DNA from: Antrihabitans cavernicola
Lineage (GTDB): Bacteria > Actinomycetota > Actinomycetes > Mycobacteriales > Mycobacteriaceae
Length of the DNA: 64,000 nucleotides
Assembly: GCF_008297975.1 (NCBI RefSeq)
Contig: NZ_VLNY01000008.1
Span: forward strand, 1-64,000
Direction of reading: 5' to 3'
Made by a program: the position numbers and the translations under genes. Every line of letters begins with the position of its first letter. Position 1 is the stretch's first letter. Below the pieces are notes generated by a model. That model was given only the letters and a program-made list of their open reading frames with translations, was not told where the DNA came from and searched no databases. Positions 49,024 to 56,589 of the stretch are shown here, in pieces.

Positions 49024-50597
49024 GCACCGCTACCGTCCTTGCGCTCGCATCACCGGCGCCGAGCATCGAGTGGGGCATGTTGTCGCCGATGCTCATCGTG
49101 TTCGGCGTCGGCGTGATCGGCGTGCTGGTCGAAGCGTTCCTGCCGCGAGACAGTCGCTACCTATGTCACCTGGTACTCGGGATCGGCGGGCTGGCAGCGG
49201 CTTTCGTGGCAGTCGTGCTGTTGCACGGAAGTCGAGGGTTCGCGGTGTCGGGTGCGGTCGCGATCGACGGGCCGACGCTGTTTCTGCAGGGCACGATTCT
49301 GCTGGTCGGGATCCTGACGATCATGATCGTGGCCGAGCGTCGAGTCGAGATCACCCGCGGTGAACGCAACGGCATCGACGCCTTCACACCACAGGCGTCG
49401 GCGGTGCCGGGTAGCGTCGCGGAACTCGAGGCCACCAAGGCCGGCGCAGTCCAGACCGAAGTCTTCCCGCTCACCATTCTCGCCATCGGCGGCATGCTGA
49501 TCTTTCCCGCCGCCAACGACCTGCTCACCATGTTCGTTGCCCTCGAAGTCTTTTCGCTCCCGCTGTACCTGCTGTGCGCACTCGCCCGTCGTAATCGGTT
49601 GCTCTCCCAGGAGTCGGCGGTCAAATACTTTCTGCTGGGCGCTTTCTCGTCCGCGTTCTTCCTCTTCGGTATCGCGATGCTCTACGGGTATGCGGGAACG
49701 GTGCAGTTGTCCGGCATCGGCGACGCGATCAGAAAAGGCAACGACGCAGGCGATCCGCTGTTGCTGATCGGCATCGCGCTGGTCGCCGTCGGATTGTTGT
49801 TCAAGGTGGGTGCGGTGCCGTTCCATTCCTGGATCCCCGACGTGTACCAGGGCGCGCCGACACCGATCACCGCGTTCATGGCGTCCGCGACCAAGATCGC
49901 TGCGTTCGGGGCGATGCTGCGAATCTTCTACGTCGCACTGCCCGACGCCCGCGCGGATTGGCGGCCGATCCTGTGGGGCGTAGCGATTTTGACGATGCTG
50001 GTCGGGGCGATCCTGGCCGTCACCCAGACCGATGTCAAACGGATGCTGGCGTATTCGTCTGTCGCACATGCGGGTTTCATCCTCACCGGCGTGATCGCGC
50101 TCAACGACTCCGGGCTGAAGGCCACACTCTTCTATCTGCTGGCGTATGGCTTCAGCACGCTCGGCGCATTCGCCGTCGTCAGCCTGGTCCGCGACAAGAC
50201 CGGTGAGGCCACCGCGATGTCGCGATGGGCCGGTGTCGGACGGCGTTCTCCCGCAACGGGTGCGGTATTCTCGCTGTTTCTGCTCGCCTTCGCGGGAATC
50301 CCGCTGACCAGTGGCTTCGTCAGCAAGTTCGCGGTGTTTCAGGCGGCGGCAGAGGGCGGCGCATCGCCACTGGTGATCGTGGGCGTCATCAGCAGTGCGA
50401 TCGCAGCGTTCTTCTACGTGCGAGTGATCGTGCTGATGTTCTTCTCGGAGCCGACCGCCGATGCTCCGACCGTCGTCACACCGAGCCTGCTCACGTCCAT
50501 CGCGATCGCGTTCTGTGCGGGCGCAACGCTGGCGCTGGGAGTCCTGCCGCAGTCGGTGCTCGATCTAGCGTCGCACGCCGGGCAGTTCCTGCACTGA
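49020..50597 (+). CDS. nuoN: NADH-quinone oxidoreductase subunit N
   Basis: 525 residues, third antiporter-like subunit and last nuo gene. Motifs LFVALEVFSLPLYLLCAL-type (MFVALEVFSLPLYLLCAL), KVGAVPFHSWIPDVYQGAPTPITAFMAS, and QTDVKRMLAYSSVAHAGFI. The operon ends here, one base from the convergent lysozyme gene, so the two transcripts must overlap or stop within each other's 3' ends. Confidence 0.96.
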   Translation: MSTATVLALASPAPSIEWGMLSPMLIVFGVGVIGVLVEAFLPRDSRYLCHLVLGIGGLAAAFVAVVLLHGSRGFAVSGAVAIDGPTLFLQGTILLVGILTIMIVAERRVEITRGERNGIDAFTPQASAVPGSVAELEATKAGAVQTEVFPLTILAIGGMLIFPAANDLLTMFVALEVFSLPLYLLCALARRNRLLSQESAVKYFLLGAFSSAFFLFGIAMLYGYAGTVQLSGIGDAIRKGNDAGDPLLLIGIALVAVGLLFKVGAVPFHSWIPDVYQGAPTPITAFMASATKIAAFGAMLRIFYVALPDARADWRPILWGVAILTMLVGAILAVTQTDVKRMLAYSSVAHAGFILTGVIALNDSGLKATLFYLLAYGFSTLGAFAVVSLVRDKTGEATAMSRWAGVGRRSPATGAVFSLFLLAFAGIPLTSGFVSKFAVFQAAAEGGASPLVIVGVISSAIAAFFYVRVIVLMFFSEPTADAPTVVTPSLLTSIAIAFCAGATLALGVLPQSVLDLASHAGQFLH

Positions 50598-51338
50598 CTA
50601 ACTGCTACCGAAGAACGGGGTGTTCGCCCAACGCGAGAGCGGGCCCATCTCGCCGTTGTAGACGTTGGCGTCGCTCGGCGCCGAGATTCCCGGAATGGTC
50701 GCGTGATCGGTGGTCTGCCAAAACACCCAGTTGGTCCAGCCGCCGATCAACTCGGGGGCGGGGCCACCGTTCCAGTCGGCAACCCACAGCGGGTAGTTGC
50801 TGAACTCGTTGGTGTTGTTGACAGCGGCCTTCCAGAAACCGGGGCAGGTGTAGACGATCGGCTGGCGACCGGTGAGCACCTGGACGGTGTTGAGCCAACG
50901 GTGCATCCAATCGATCAGCACGTTCGCGGGCTGGCCGTTGTTGCGCTCGACGTCGAGGATCGGCGGCAGCGAGCCGAGCACGTTCTCCGTGAACACGTTC
51001 TGCACGTAGAAGATGGCCTGCTGCTCCGGCGAGGCGCCGAAGTCGGGGAAGTGGTACGCCCCGCGCAGCACACCGGCCGCGCGCATCTTGGCGGTGTCCT
51101 CGTGGAAGTGCGGGTTCAGGTAGTCGGTGCCTTCGGTGGCCTTGACCAGCGCGAAGTCGTGGCCGGCGTTCTTCACGGCCTGCCAGTCGATGGGGCCGCC
51201 TCCGGGGTGTTGCCACGCGGAGAGATCGGGCCCGCTGGGGCGATCTGCTGCGGCAACCCCGGGCACGGAGACCACCAGGGCTGCGGTAATCGCCAGCGGA
51301 AACAGTGTCAGCAACTTGCGGCTGTTGGGGAGGCGCAC
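50598..51338 (-). CDS. Secreted GH25 lysozyme
   Basis: 246 residues from GTG 51338 (frame open further upstream, but a signal peptide begins at VRLPNSRKLLTLFPLAITAALVV, cleavage near GVAAA). GH25 muramidase: catalytic Asp in GPDLSAWQHPGG, FALVKATEGTDYLNPHF, GAYHFPDF, and the Asp/Glu pair in PILDVERNNGQ. It cleaves the beta-1,4 bond between MurNAc and GlcNAc in peptidoglycan; roles in wall turnover or attack on other bacteria are both possible. It is convergent with nuoN. Confidence 0.9.
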   Translation of the reverse strand: MRLPNSRKLLTLFPLAITAALVVSVPGVAAADRPSGPDLSAWQHPGGGPIDWQAVKNAGHDFALVKATEGTDYLNPHFHEDTAKMRAAGVLRGAYHFPDFGASPEQQAIFYVQNVFTENVLGSLPPILDVERNNGQPANVLIDWMHRWLNTVQVLTGRQPIVYTCPGFWKAAVNNTNEFSNYPLWVADWNGGPAPELIGGWTNWVFWQTTDHATIPGISAPSDANVYNGEMGPLSRWANTPFFGSS

Positions 51339-51387
51339 CGAAGGACGGTAGCTCGAGCAGGGATTATGCGGCAAGTTCTGGGCAATA

Positions 51388-51436
51388 TGATCCGTTGCGA
51401 TTACTCCCGGAAAGCGGGGGTGGATGCAACGGATCA
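51388..51436. repeat. 49-bp palindromic element, copy 1
   Basis: Arms TGATCCGTTGC and GCAACGGATCA (11 bp, perfect) enclose a second inverted repeat CCCG...CGGG. The last three bases supply the TGA stop of the DUF559 gene on the minus strand. It matches copy 2 at 39 of 49 positions, in either orientation. Confidence 0.85.
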
Positions 51437-52306
51437 GCGTCCCGTGAGTGCCCGACGAATCGACGCGACCACCAAGTCGGGGTCGTTCTTCAGCTGGTGC
51501 CACGTGAACCGGAGCACGTGCCAGCCAGCGTTGACCAGAACATTCTGTCGCTCTGCGTCGCTGTTGAACCGTGCGACATCGCGGTGCCACGCCCAGCCGT
51601 CCACCTCGATGGCAACACGAGCAGCGAGAAACGCTACGTCAATCTCGAAACCACAGCTGTGTACGTGCTGCTTCCAGCCGGTCAGGCCGGCTTCGCGTAG
51701 AAGCCGCTGCAACATTCGCTCGGCCTCGGACGCACCGCCTGCCCCCGCCGCACGCAACAGTCGGGCCGCGGCCGCGCTGCCGGTCCGGCCGCTGTTTCGC
51801 TCGTGAACCGCAAGCAGAATCGGCAACGACACGTGCCGCTGCAGTGCCCGGTCCATCATCACTGCACCGTTGGGTAGGACGACGGCAGCTTCGAGAACCG
51901 TCAACGGAAGGTCGGTCACCCATAGGCCGCGATGCTCGATGAGGTCTGCCCAGTGCAGGTCGCGTCGGCGGATTCGGATGTCGGGCCTCCGATGGAGCGA
52001 CCGTTGAGCAGGGACGTTGACCCAGTGCTCGCGCGGTGGTGCATCGATCAGTCCGTGCCACCACGCCGCACTTGGCCCGTAGGCCGCGGCTTTGTCGCCG
52101 ATGCCGTAGACGGCGGCGCGCATCCGCGCCGCGGGACCGGAGGTTCGATCTGCCCGCAGGTAAACGCCCGACGACAACCGTCGCCACTCCCCGGAGCACA
52201 GCCGTCGGCTCACCGAGTTGTGGGTCATTCCGGCGCCGACGGCCTGGTCAAGGGTGATGACGCCGTCCTGCTTCGCCATGATCGCGTTGATCCCTCGCGC
52301 CGTCAT
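51434..52306 (-). CDS. DUF559 (VSR-like endonuclease fold) protein
   Basis: 290 residues from ATG 52306 (ATG 52279 and GTG 52312 are alternatives). The N-terminal ~80 residues resemble an AbiEi-like winged-helix region (GVITLDQAVGAGMTHNSVSRRL, LSSGVYLRA). The C-terminal ~100 residues are DUF559: FEIDVAFLAARVAIEVDGWAWH, FNSDAERQNVLVNAGWHVLRFTWHQL, with the Asp/Glu residues of a PD-(D/E)XK/VSR nuclease fold. Such proteins are multicopy in actinobacteria; activity is mostly unproven. The gene is bracketed by two palindromic elements. Confidence 0.8.
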   Translation of the reverse strand: MTARGINAIMAKQDGVITLDQAVGAGMTHNSVSRRLCSGEWRRLSSGVYLRADRTSGPAARMRAAVYGIGDKAAAYGPSAAWWHGLIDAPPREHWVNVPAQRSLHRRPDIRIRRRDLHWADLIEHRGLWVTDLPLTVLEAAVVLPNGAVMMDRALQRHVSLPILLAVHERNSGRTGSAAAARLLRAAGAGGASEAERMLQRLLREAGLTGWKQHVHSCGFEIDVAFLAARVAIEVDGWAWHRDVARFNSDAERQNVLVNAGWHVLRFTWHQLKNDPDLVVASIRRALTGR

Positions 52307-52349
52307 ACCCACTTGGACGCTCGCGAACCCCGCTCTGGTTCCACCAGCC

Positions 52350-52398
52350 TGATCCGTTGCGCTCACCCCCGGATACCGGGAGCAAATGCAACGGATCG
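52350..52398. repeat. 49-bp palindromic element, copy 2
   Basis: Arms GATCCGTTGC and GCAACGGATC (10 bp, perfect) enclose CCCCCGG...CCGGGAG. It lies between the start of the DUF559 gene and the 3' end of the ECF sigma gene. Confidence 0.85.
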
Positions 52399-52400
52399 GC

Positions 52401-53537
52401 CTACGAATTTCGCAGTCGCGCAGCTTGCCTAGTGAGATAGTCGCGCTCGGCTTCGCTGGTCGCGGCTTGGGCGGCCTCGACGTACAACGCTGCCGCTCGG
52501 TCGGTATCGCCCGCACGCTCATGCAGATAGGCGGCTACCGCCTTGTGTCGAGGAACGCTCGCAGGCACTTGATCGAGCGCACGTAGACCGGCCAACGGAC
52601 CGTCGACCTCGCCCACCGCCACCGCTCGGTTCAGCGCGACCACTGGACTTTCGGTGAGACTCGCGAGCTCGTCGTACCACTCCAAGATCTGCGTCCAGTC
52701 GGTCTCGTCGGCGGACTGGGCGTCGGCGTGCAACGCGGCGATCGCAGCTTGGGCTTGGTATTCGCCGAGCCGATCCTGCGCCAACGCGCCCTGCAAGGTC
52801 GTCACACCTTCCGAGATCAGCTGACTGTCCCACAGCGAGCGGTCCTGATCGGCGAGCGCAACCAGATCGCCGTCGTCGCTCCACCGCGACGCTCGACGCG
52901 CCTGGTGCAGCAGCATCAACGCCAGGAGGCCTGCGACCTCGGGATCGGCACTGCTCGCGGCGAGCTGGCGGGTCAGCCGGATTGCCTCTGCTGCCAGGTC
53001 GACTTCGCCGGTGTAGCCCTCGTTGAAGATCAGGTACAGGACATGCAGGACCGTGCGTAGATTGCCGAGCGTGGTGAGTCGCTGCCCGTCGATCGACCGC
53101 TTCGCTCTGCTGATCCGCTGCGCCATCGTCGATTCGGGCACCAGATAGGCGCGCGCGATCTGGGCGGTCGTCAACCCGCCGACAGCGCGCAGCGTCAACG
53201 CGATCGACGACGCCGGGGTGAGATCCGGGTGACAGCACAGGAACAGCACCTGCAGCGTGTCGTCGGCGTTGTTCGGTTCGCCTGGTGGCGGCTCGTCGTG
53301 GAAACGCTCTTCGCGGCGCCGACGCGCGGCCTCCGATCGGTAGCCGTCGACGAACTTGCGCCACGCAACCGTCACCAACCATGCGCGTGGCTCGTCGGGC
53401 AACGTGCCGTTCCATGTGAGAACAGCTTCGAGAAGAGCGTCCTGTACGGCGTCCTCGGCCGCCGCGAAACCGGCTCCACGGCGGACGAGGACACCGAGTA
53501 CCTGCGGTGCCAGCTCTTTGAGCAGCGCGTCCGTCAC
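52401..53537 (-). CDS. ECF sigma factor with DUF6596-type C-terminal domain
   Basis: 378 residues from GTG 53537. Sigma region 2 (AAEDAVQDALLEAVLTW, PRAWLVTVAWRKFVDGYR) and region 4 (LTLRAVGGLTTAQIARAYLVPESTMAQRISRAK) are followed by a ~200-residue helical repeat-like C-terminal part (YLIFNEGYTGEV, LLLHQARR, ALNRAVAVGEVDGP, YLHERAGDTDRA). This is the ECF42-type layout, in which the C-terminal domain replaces an anti-sigma factor. Its start overlaps the stop of the YCII gene (GTGA), so both are coupled. Confidence 0.9.
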   Translation of the reverse strand: MTDALLKELAPQVLGVLVRRGAGFAAAEDAVQDALLEAVLTWNGTLPDEPRAWLVTVAWRKFVDGYRSEAARRRREERFHDEPPPGEPNNADDTLQVLFLCCHPDLTPASSIALTLRAVGGLTTAQIARAYLVPESTMAQRISRAKRSIDGQRLTTLGNLRTVLHVLYLIFNEGYTGEVDLAAEAIRLTRQLAASSADPEVAGLLALMLLHQARRASRWSDDGDLVALADQDRSLWDSQLISEGVTTLQGALAQDRLGEYQAQAAIAALHADAQSADETDWTQILEWYDELASLTESPVVALNRAVAVGEVDGPLAGLRALDQVPASVPRHKAVAAYLHERAGDTDRAAALYVEAAQAATSEAERDYLTRQAARLRNS

Positions 53538-53947
53538 TCGGTGACGACCGGCGTCTCGCCGTAAAAGGGACGGACCTCCAACCACTCCTCCAACGGTCGA
53601 CCACCCGCGCCGGGAGCCGATGACAGATAGGCGGCGGCCTCGAATGCGCGCTCCTGCGATTCGACGTCGATGATCATCCAGCCCGCGATCAGATCCTTGG
53701 TCTCGGCGAACGGTCCGTCGGTGACCGGCGGCTTGCCCTCGCCGTCGTACCGGACGAACGTCCCCGACGGTGCGAGCGCTTGACTGTCGACGAATTCCCC
53801 AGTCGCAGTCAACTCGTCCGCGACGCGTTGCATGAACGCCATGTGGTCGGAAATCTCTTGCGGCGTCCACTGATCCATCGAGGTCTGCGCGTTGGGGCGC
53901 AGCTCCGGTCCGCCGCGGTAATGCTTGAGCAACAAGTACTTCGCCAT
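53534..53947 (-). CDS. YCII/DGPF-domain protein paired with the ECF sigma factor
   Basis: 137 residues from ATG 53947, with GGAGAAG upstream. It has MAKYLLLKHYRGGPE, VRYDGEGKPPVTDGPFAETKDLIAGWMIIDVES and a C-terminal EVRPFYGET. The DGPF motif names the family, which adjoins ECF42-type sigma factors in many actinobacteria. Role is unknown; small YCII-fold proteins may bind or act on small molecules. Confidence 0.9.
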   Translation of the reverse strand: MAKYLLLKHYRGGPELRPNAQTSMDQWTPQEISDHMAFMQRVADELTATGEFVDSQALAPSGTFVRYDGEGKPPVTDGPFAETKDLIAGWMIIDVESQERAFEAAAYLSSAPGAGGRPLEEWLEVRPFYGETPVVTE

Positions 53948-53987
53948 GATCTTCTCCTTCGGATCGTGGTGACCATTCTGGCCGCCA

Positions 53988-54785
53988 TCACCTCGGGGAC
54001 GAAGCCGGCCGACCGTTCTCGACATCGTCGCGGTAGCGCACGAGCCGCGCTTGTAAATCCGGATACGACGCGGCACTCGGCAACGCACGCCCGTCGCGAA
54101 CCGCGAGCGCAGCATCCGTTGCAGCCTGGATGGCCGCGCGATACGGCAACGATCCGGTGCTGACCCGCCGCACGCCGAGTTCGCCCAGTTCGGTCAGCGA
54201 CAGCGTCGGGTGCACCAGAACGTTCAGCGGAACGGAAATCCGCGACGTCAGTTCGCGCAACAGGTCGGGATCTGTGGCGCCCGGGACAAAAATGCCATCC
54301 GCCCCAGCGTCGACGTAGCGAGCGGCACGATCTAGCGTCGCCGAGGTCGTGGCTTCTTGGTTCAACCAGTAGGTGTCGACGCGGGCATTGACGAACAGGT
54401 CGGGGCAACGACGTTTGATCGCGGCAACCTTGGCGGCGTGCGCATCGGGATCGATCAACCGCTCCGACGAACTGTCCTCGATGTTGATGCCTGCCGCGGG
54501 CAATTCGGCGGCGTAATCGGCGACGCGCTCGGGATCTTCGTCGTACCCGTCCTCGATGTCGACGCTGACGTGACACGGCAGGTAGGACAGGTCGTTGGCG
54601 AGTGCCAGGTTGGCCTCCCGCGTGGAGCGACCGCCATCCGGTTTCCCGATGCTCGATGCGACGCCGAAGCTCGTGGTGCCGACCGCGGTGAACCCGGCTT
54701 CGACGAATGCCAGCGCTGACGGCACGTCCCAGGCATTGGGGAGCAGCAACGGCCGCGGGCGGTTGTGCAGATCGCGAAAGGTCAT
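53988..54785 (-). CDS. Isocitrate lyase/PEP mutase-family protein
   Basis: 265-residue TIM barrel. Motifs: LLPNAWDVPSALAFVEAGF, TTSFGVASSIGKPDG, VDIEDGYDEDP (magnesium ligands), GINIEDSS and FVNARVDTYW. Such enzymes cleave or form C-C or C-P bonds; the proteins near this motif set are often called 2-methylisocitrate lyase-like or carboxyvinyl-carboxyphosphonate mutase-like without proof. It is 40 bp before the YCII gene on the same strand, so it may be part of that operon. It is divergent from the TetR gene. Confidence 0.85.
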   Translation of the reverse strand: MTFRDLHNRPRPLLLPNAWDVPSALAFVEAGFTAVGTTSFGVASSIGKPDGGRSTREANLALANDLSYLPCHVSVDIEDGYDEDPERVADYAAELPAAGINIEDSSSERLIDPDAHAAKVAAIKRRCPDLFVNARVDTYWLNQEATTSATLDRAARYVDAGADGIFVPGATDPDLLRELTSRISVPLNVLVHPTLSLTELGELGVRRVSTGSLPYRAAIQAATDAALAVRDGRALPSAASYPDLQARLVRYRDDVENGRPASSPR

Positions 54786-54879
54786 GTTTCGACGCTAACG
54801 CCGCGATGGTTCGGTGGCGGCGGAAGAATCTCGCGTTGGCTATTGCGATCGAATATTCACACCTGTAGCTTTATTATTC

Positions 54880-55506
54880 ATGAGTGTAGGAACTTCCGGA
54901 TCGCGCCCGCGTGCCGCGCATCTCGGGCCCGAGCGGCGACGTCCGCAGATCCTCGACGCGGCACTCGAGATCGCTATAGGCGAGGGCGTTGCCGCTGTGA
55001 CGATCGGTGCCGTCGCCGACAAGCTGAACGTCACCCGACCTGTCGTGTACTCGTGCTTCGGCGATCGAGTCGAGCTGATCAAAGCGATGCTGCGCCGTGA
55101 GGAGCAGTACCTCCTCTTCGGTGCGATAGCCGCGCTCCCGCGGGGTCGGGTGAACGCCGACGAGCAGGTGTTCGTCGATGGGTTTCGCGCGCTGCTGACC
55201 ACCGTCGCCGAGCGGCCCGAGTCCTGGCGCATCGTCTTCGATGCCGATCCGGATCCCGCTGTTGCCAATCTCTTCGGCCGTGGCCGATCGGTGGTCGCGG
55301 ACAGCTTCGCCCGGGGCATCAAGCCGACCCTCGAGTTCTGGCAGACCAAGGACATCGAACGAAAGCTGCCTGTTCTCATCGAACATTTCATGTCCGCCAG
55401 CGAGGGCGCGGTGCGCTCCCTGTTGAACGAATCCAACGACTGGTCGGCGGTGGAACTCGCCGAATTCATCGGTCCCGCCGTCTATCGCGCCTTCCGGCAC
55501 GCCTGA
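54880..55506 (+). CDS. TetR-family regulator beside the MpaB-like gene
   Basis: 208 residues from ATG 54880. DNA-binding domain RRPQILDAALEIAIGEGVAAVTIGAVADKLNVTRPVVYSCFGDR. The ligand domain is unlike that of the TetR at 4.1 kb. The gene is followed 13 bp later by the MpaB-like oxygenase gene, and likely regulates it and itself. An AT-rich spacer (54846-54879) precedes it; an upstream frame reaching 54814 exists but begins with unrelated sequence. Confidence 0.85.
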   Translation: MSVGTSGSRPRAAHLGPERRRPQILDAALEIAIGEGVAAVTIGAVADKLNVTRPVVYSCFGDRVELIKAMLRREEQYLLFGAIAALPRGRVNADEQVFVDGFRALLTTVAERPESWRIVFDADPDPAVANLFGRGRSVVADSFARGIKPTLEFWQTKDIERKLPVLIEHFMSASEGAVRSLLNESNDWSAVELAEFIGPAVYRAFRHA

Positions 55507-55519
55507 ACAGGAGAAGATC

Positions 55520-56473
55520 ATGGGTGAAGCACACGCAATTGCCAAGGGCGGCTGGCTGTTCGATCCGCACCGACGCCGAAACGACTTCGGCTTCTTCGGC
55601 CCCGATTCGCCGACGTGGAAGGTGTGGACCAATCCCACTGCGCTGATCGGGTTTCAGCGGTCCGTGGTGCTCGAGCATTTCGATCCGTTCCTCACCGCAG
55701 CGGTCGCCGACGAGCGCGGGATCTACACCGATCCCCGCGGTCGACTGGACGGCACGCTGTCGTACTTCTTGCTCGCCGCTGTCGGTGACAGTCGGGCGGC
55801 GATCGAAGCATCGGAAACGCTGCTGCGGGTACACGCGAAGGCGACCGGAATCGAGCCGATCAGCGGAAAGCGTTACAGTGCAAACGATCCGGCCTCGCAA
55901 CTGTGGATCCATGTCACCGGCTGGCACTCGGTACTCAAGTGCTACGAGATGTACGGACCCGGCAAGCTGAGCGCGGCGGACGAGGCTCGGTACTGGACCG
56001 AGTCGGCCATGGCGGCCGAGCTGCAGACGTGCAAGGCGGCAGACATTCCGAAATCCCGCGACCAGGTGCGCGACTACTTCGCCGCAACCCGCCCCCGACT
56101 GTGTTCCTCCGAAAGGGCAGTCGAGGCAATGCATTACCTGTTGCGGACTCCGTACAGCAGTGGCGGACTGCCACTGTGGGGATTGAGTCGGCTGATCGCT
56201 CCTGCGACCATCGCGTCGCTGCCGAAGTGGATGCGTCAGCTCGGCGACTTCGACCAAACTCGGTTGCTGGACCGGGCTGTCGTCCCCGCGGTACGACCGG
56301 TCGTGGCGGTGACGACCAGTCCGCGGATCGAACTCGCGATCATCAAGGCGGTGTTGCCGATGACTCATGCCGTGCTGGCGCAGCACTATTTCGGCAAGCC
56401 GCCGGTCGAGGCGGAGACGTTGACGCCCGCGCAGGCTCGCGAGTTGTACAGCGTGCGTTCGGTCACCGCCTGA
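55520..56473 (+). CDS. MpaB/DUF2236-family oxygenase
   Basis: 317 residues behind AGGAGAAG. It matches the DUF2236 (ER-bound oxygenase MpaB/Lcp) family: FGFFGPDSPTWKVWTNPTALIGFQRSVVLEHF, a conserved His in LRVHAKATG and in WIHVTGWHSVLKCYEMY. Lcp, the latex-clearing protein, is a heme-dependent member; most others have unknown substrates. Unlike secreted Lcp, no signal peptide is visible. The adjoining TetR suggests induction by a hydrophobic compound. Confidence 0.85.
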   Translation: MGEAHAIAKGGWLFDPHRRRNDFGFFGPDSPTWKVWTNPTALIGFQRSVVLEHFDPFLTAAVADERGIYTDPRGRLDGTLSYFLLAAVGDSRAAIEASETLLRVHAKATGIEPISGKRYSANDPASQLWIHVTGWHSVLKCYEMYGPGKLSAADEARYWTESAMAAELQTCKAADIPKSRDQVRDYFAATRPRLCSSERAVEAMHYLLRTPYSSGGLPLWGLSRLIAPATIASLPKWMRQLGDFDQTRLLDRAVVPAVRPVVAVTTSPRIELAIIKAVLPMTHAVLAQHYFGKPPVEAETLTPAQARELYSVRSVTA

Positions 56474-56589
56474 CCTACCGCTCGGACCCAGTCCGGTGAC
56501 AATCCGGCATATTCGGTCGCTCGCACGATAGGTTGACTCAGAGCCGACGGTGGACGCAGCTCTACATCGACCGAAAGAGCCATTGCGAC

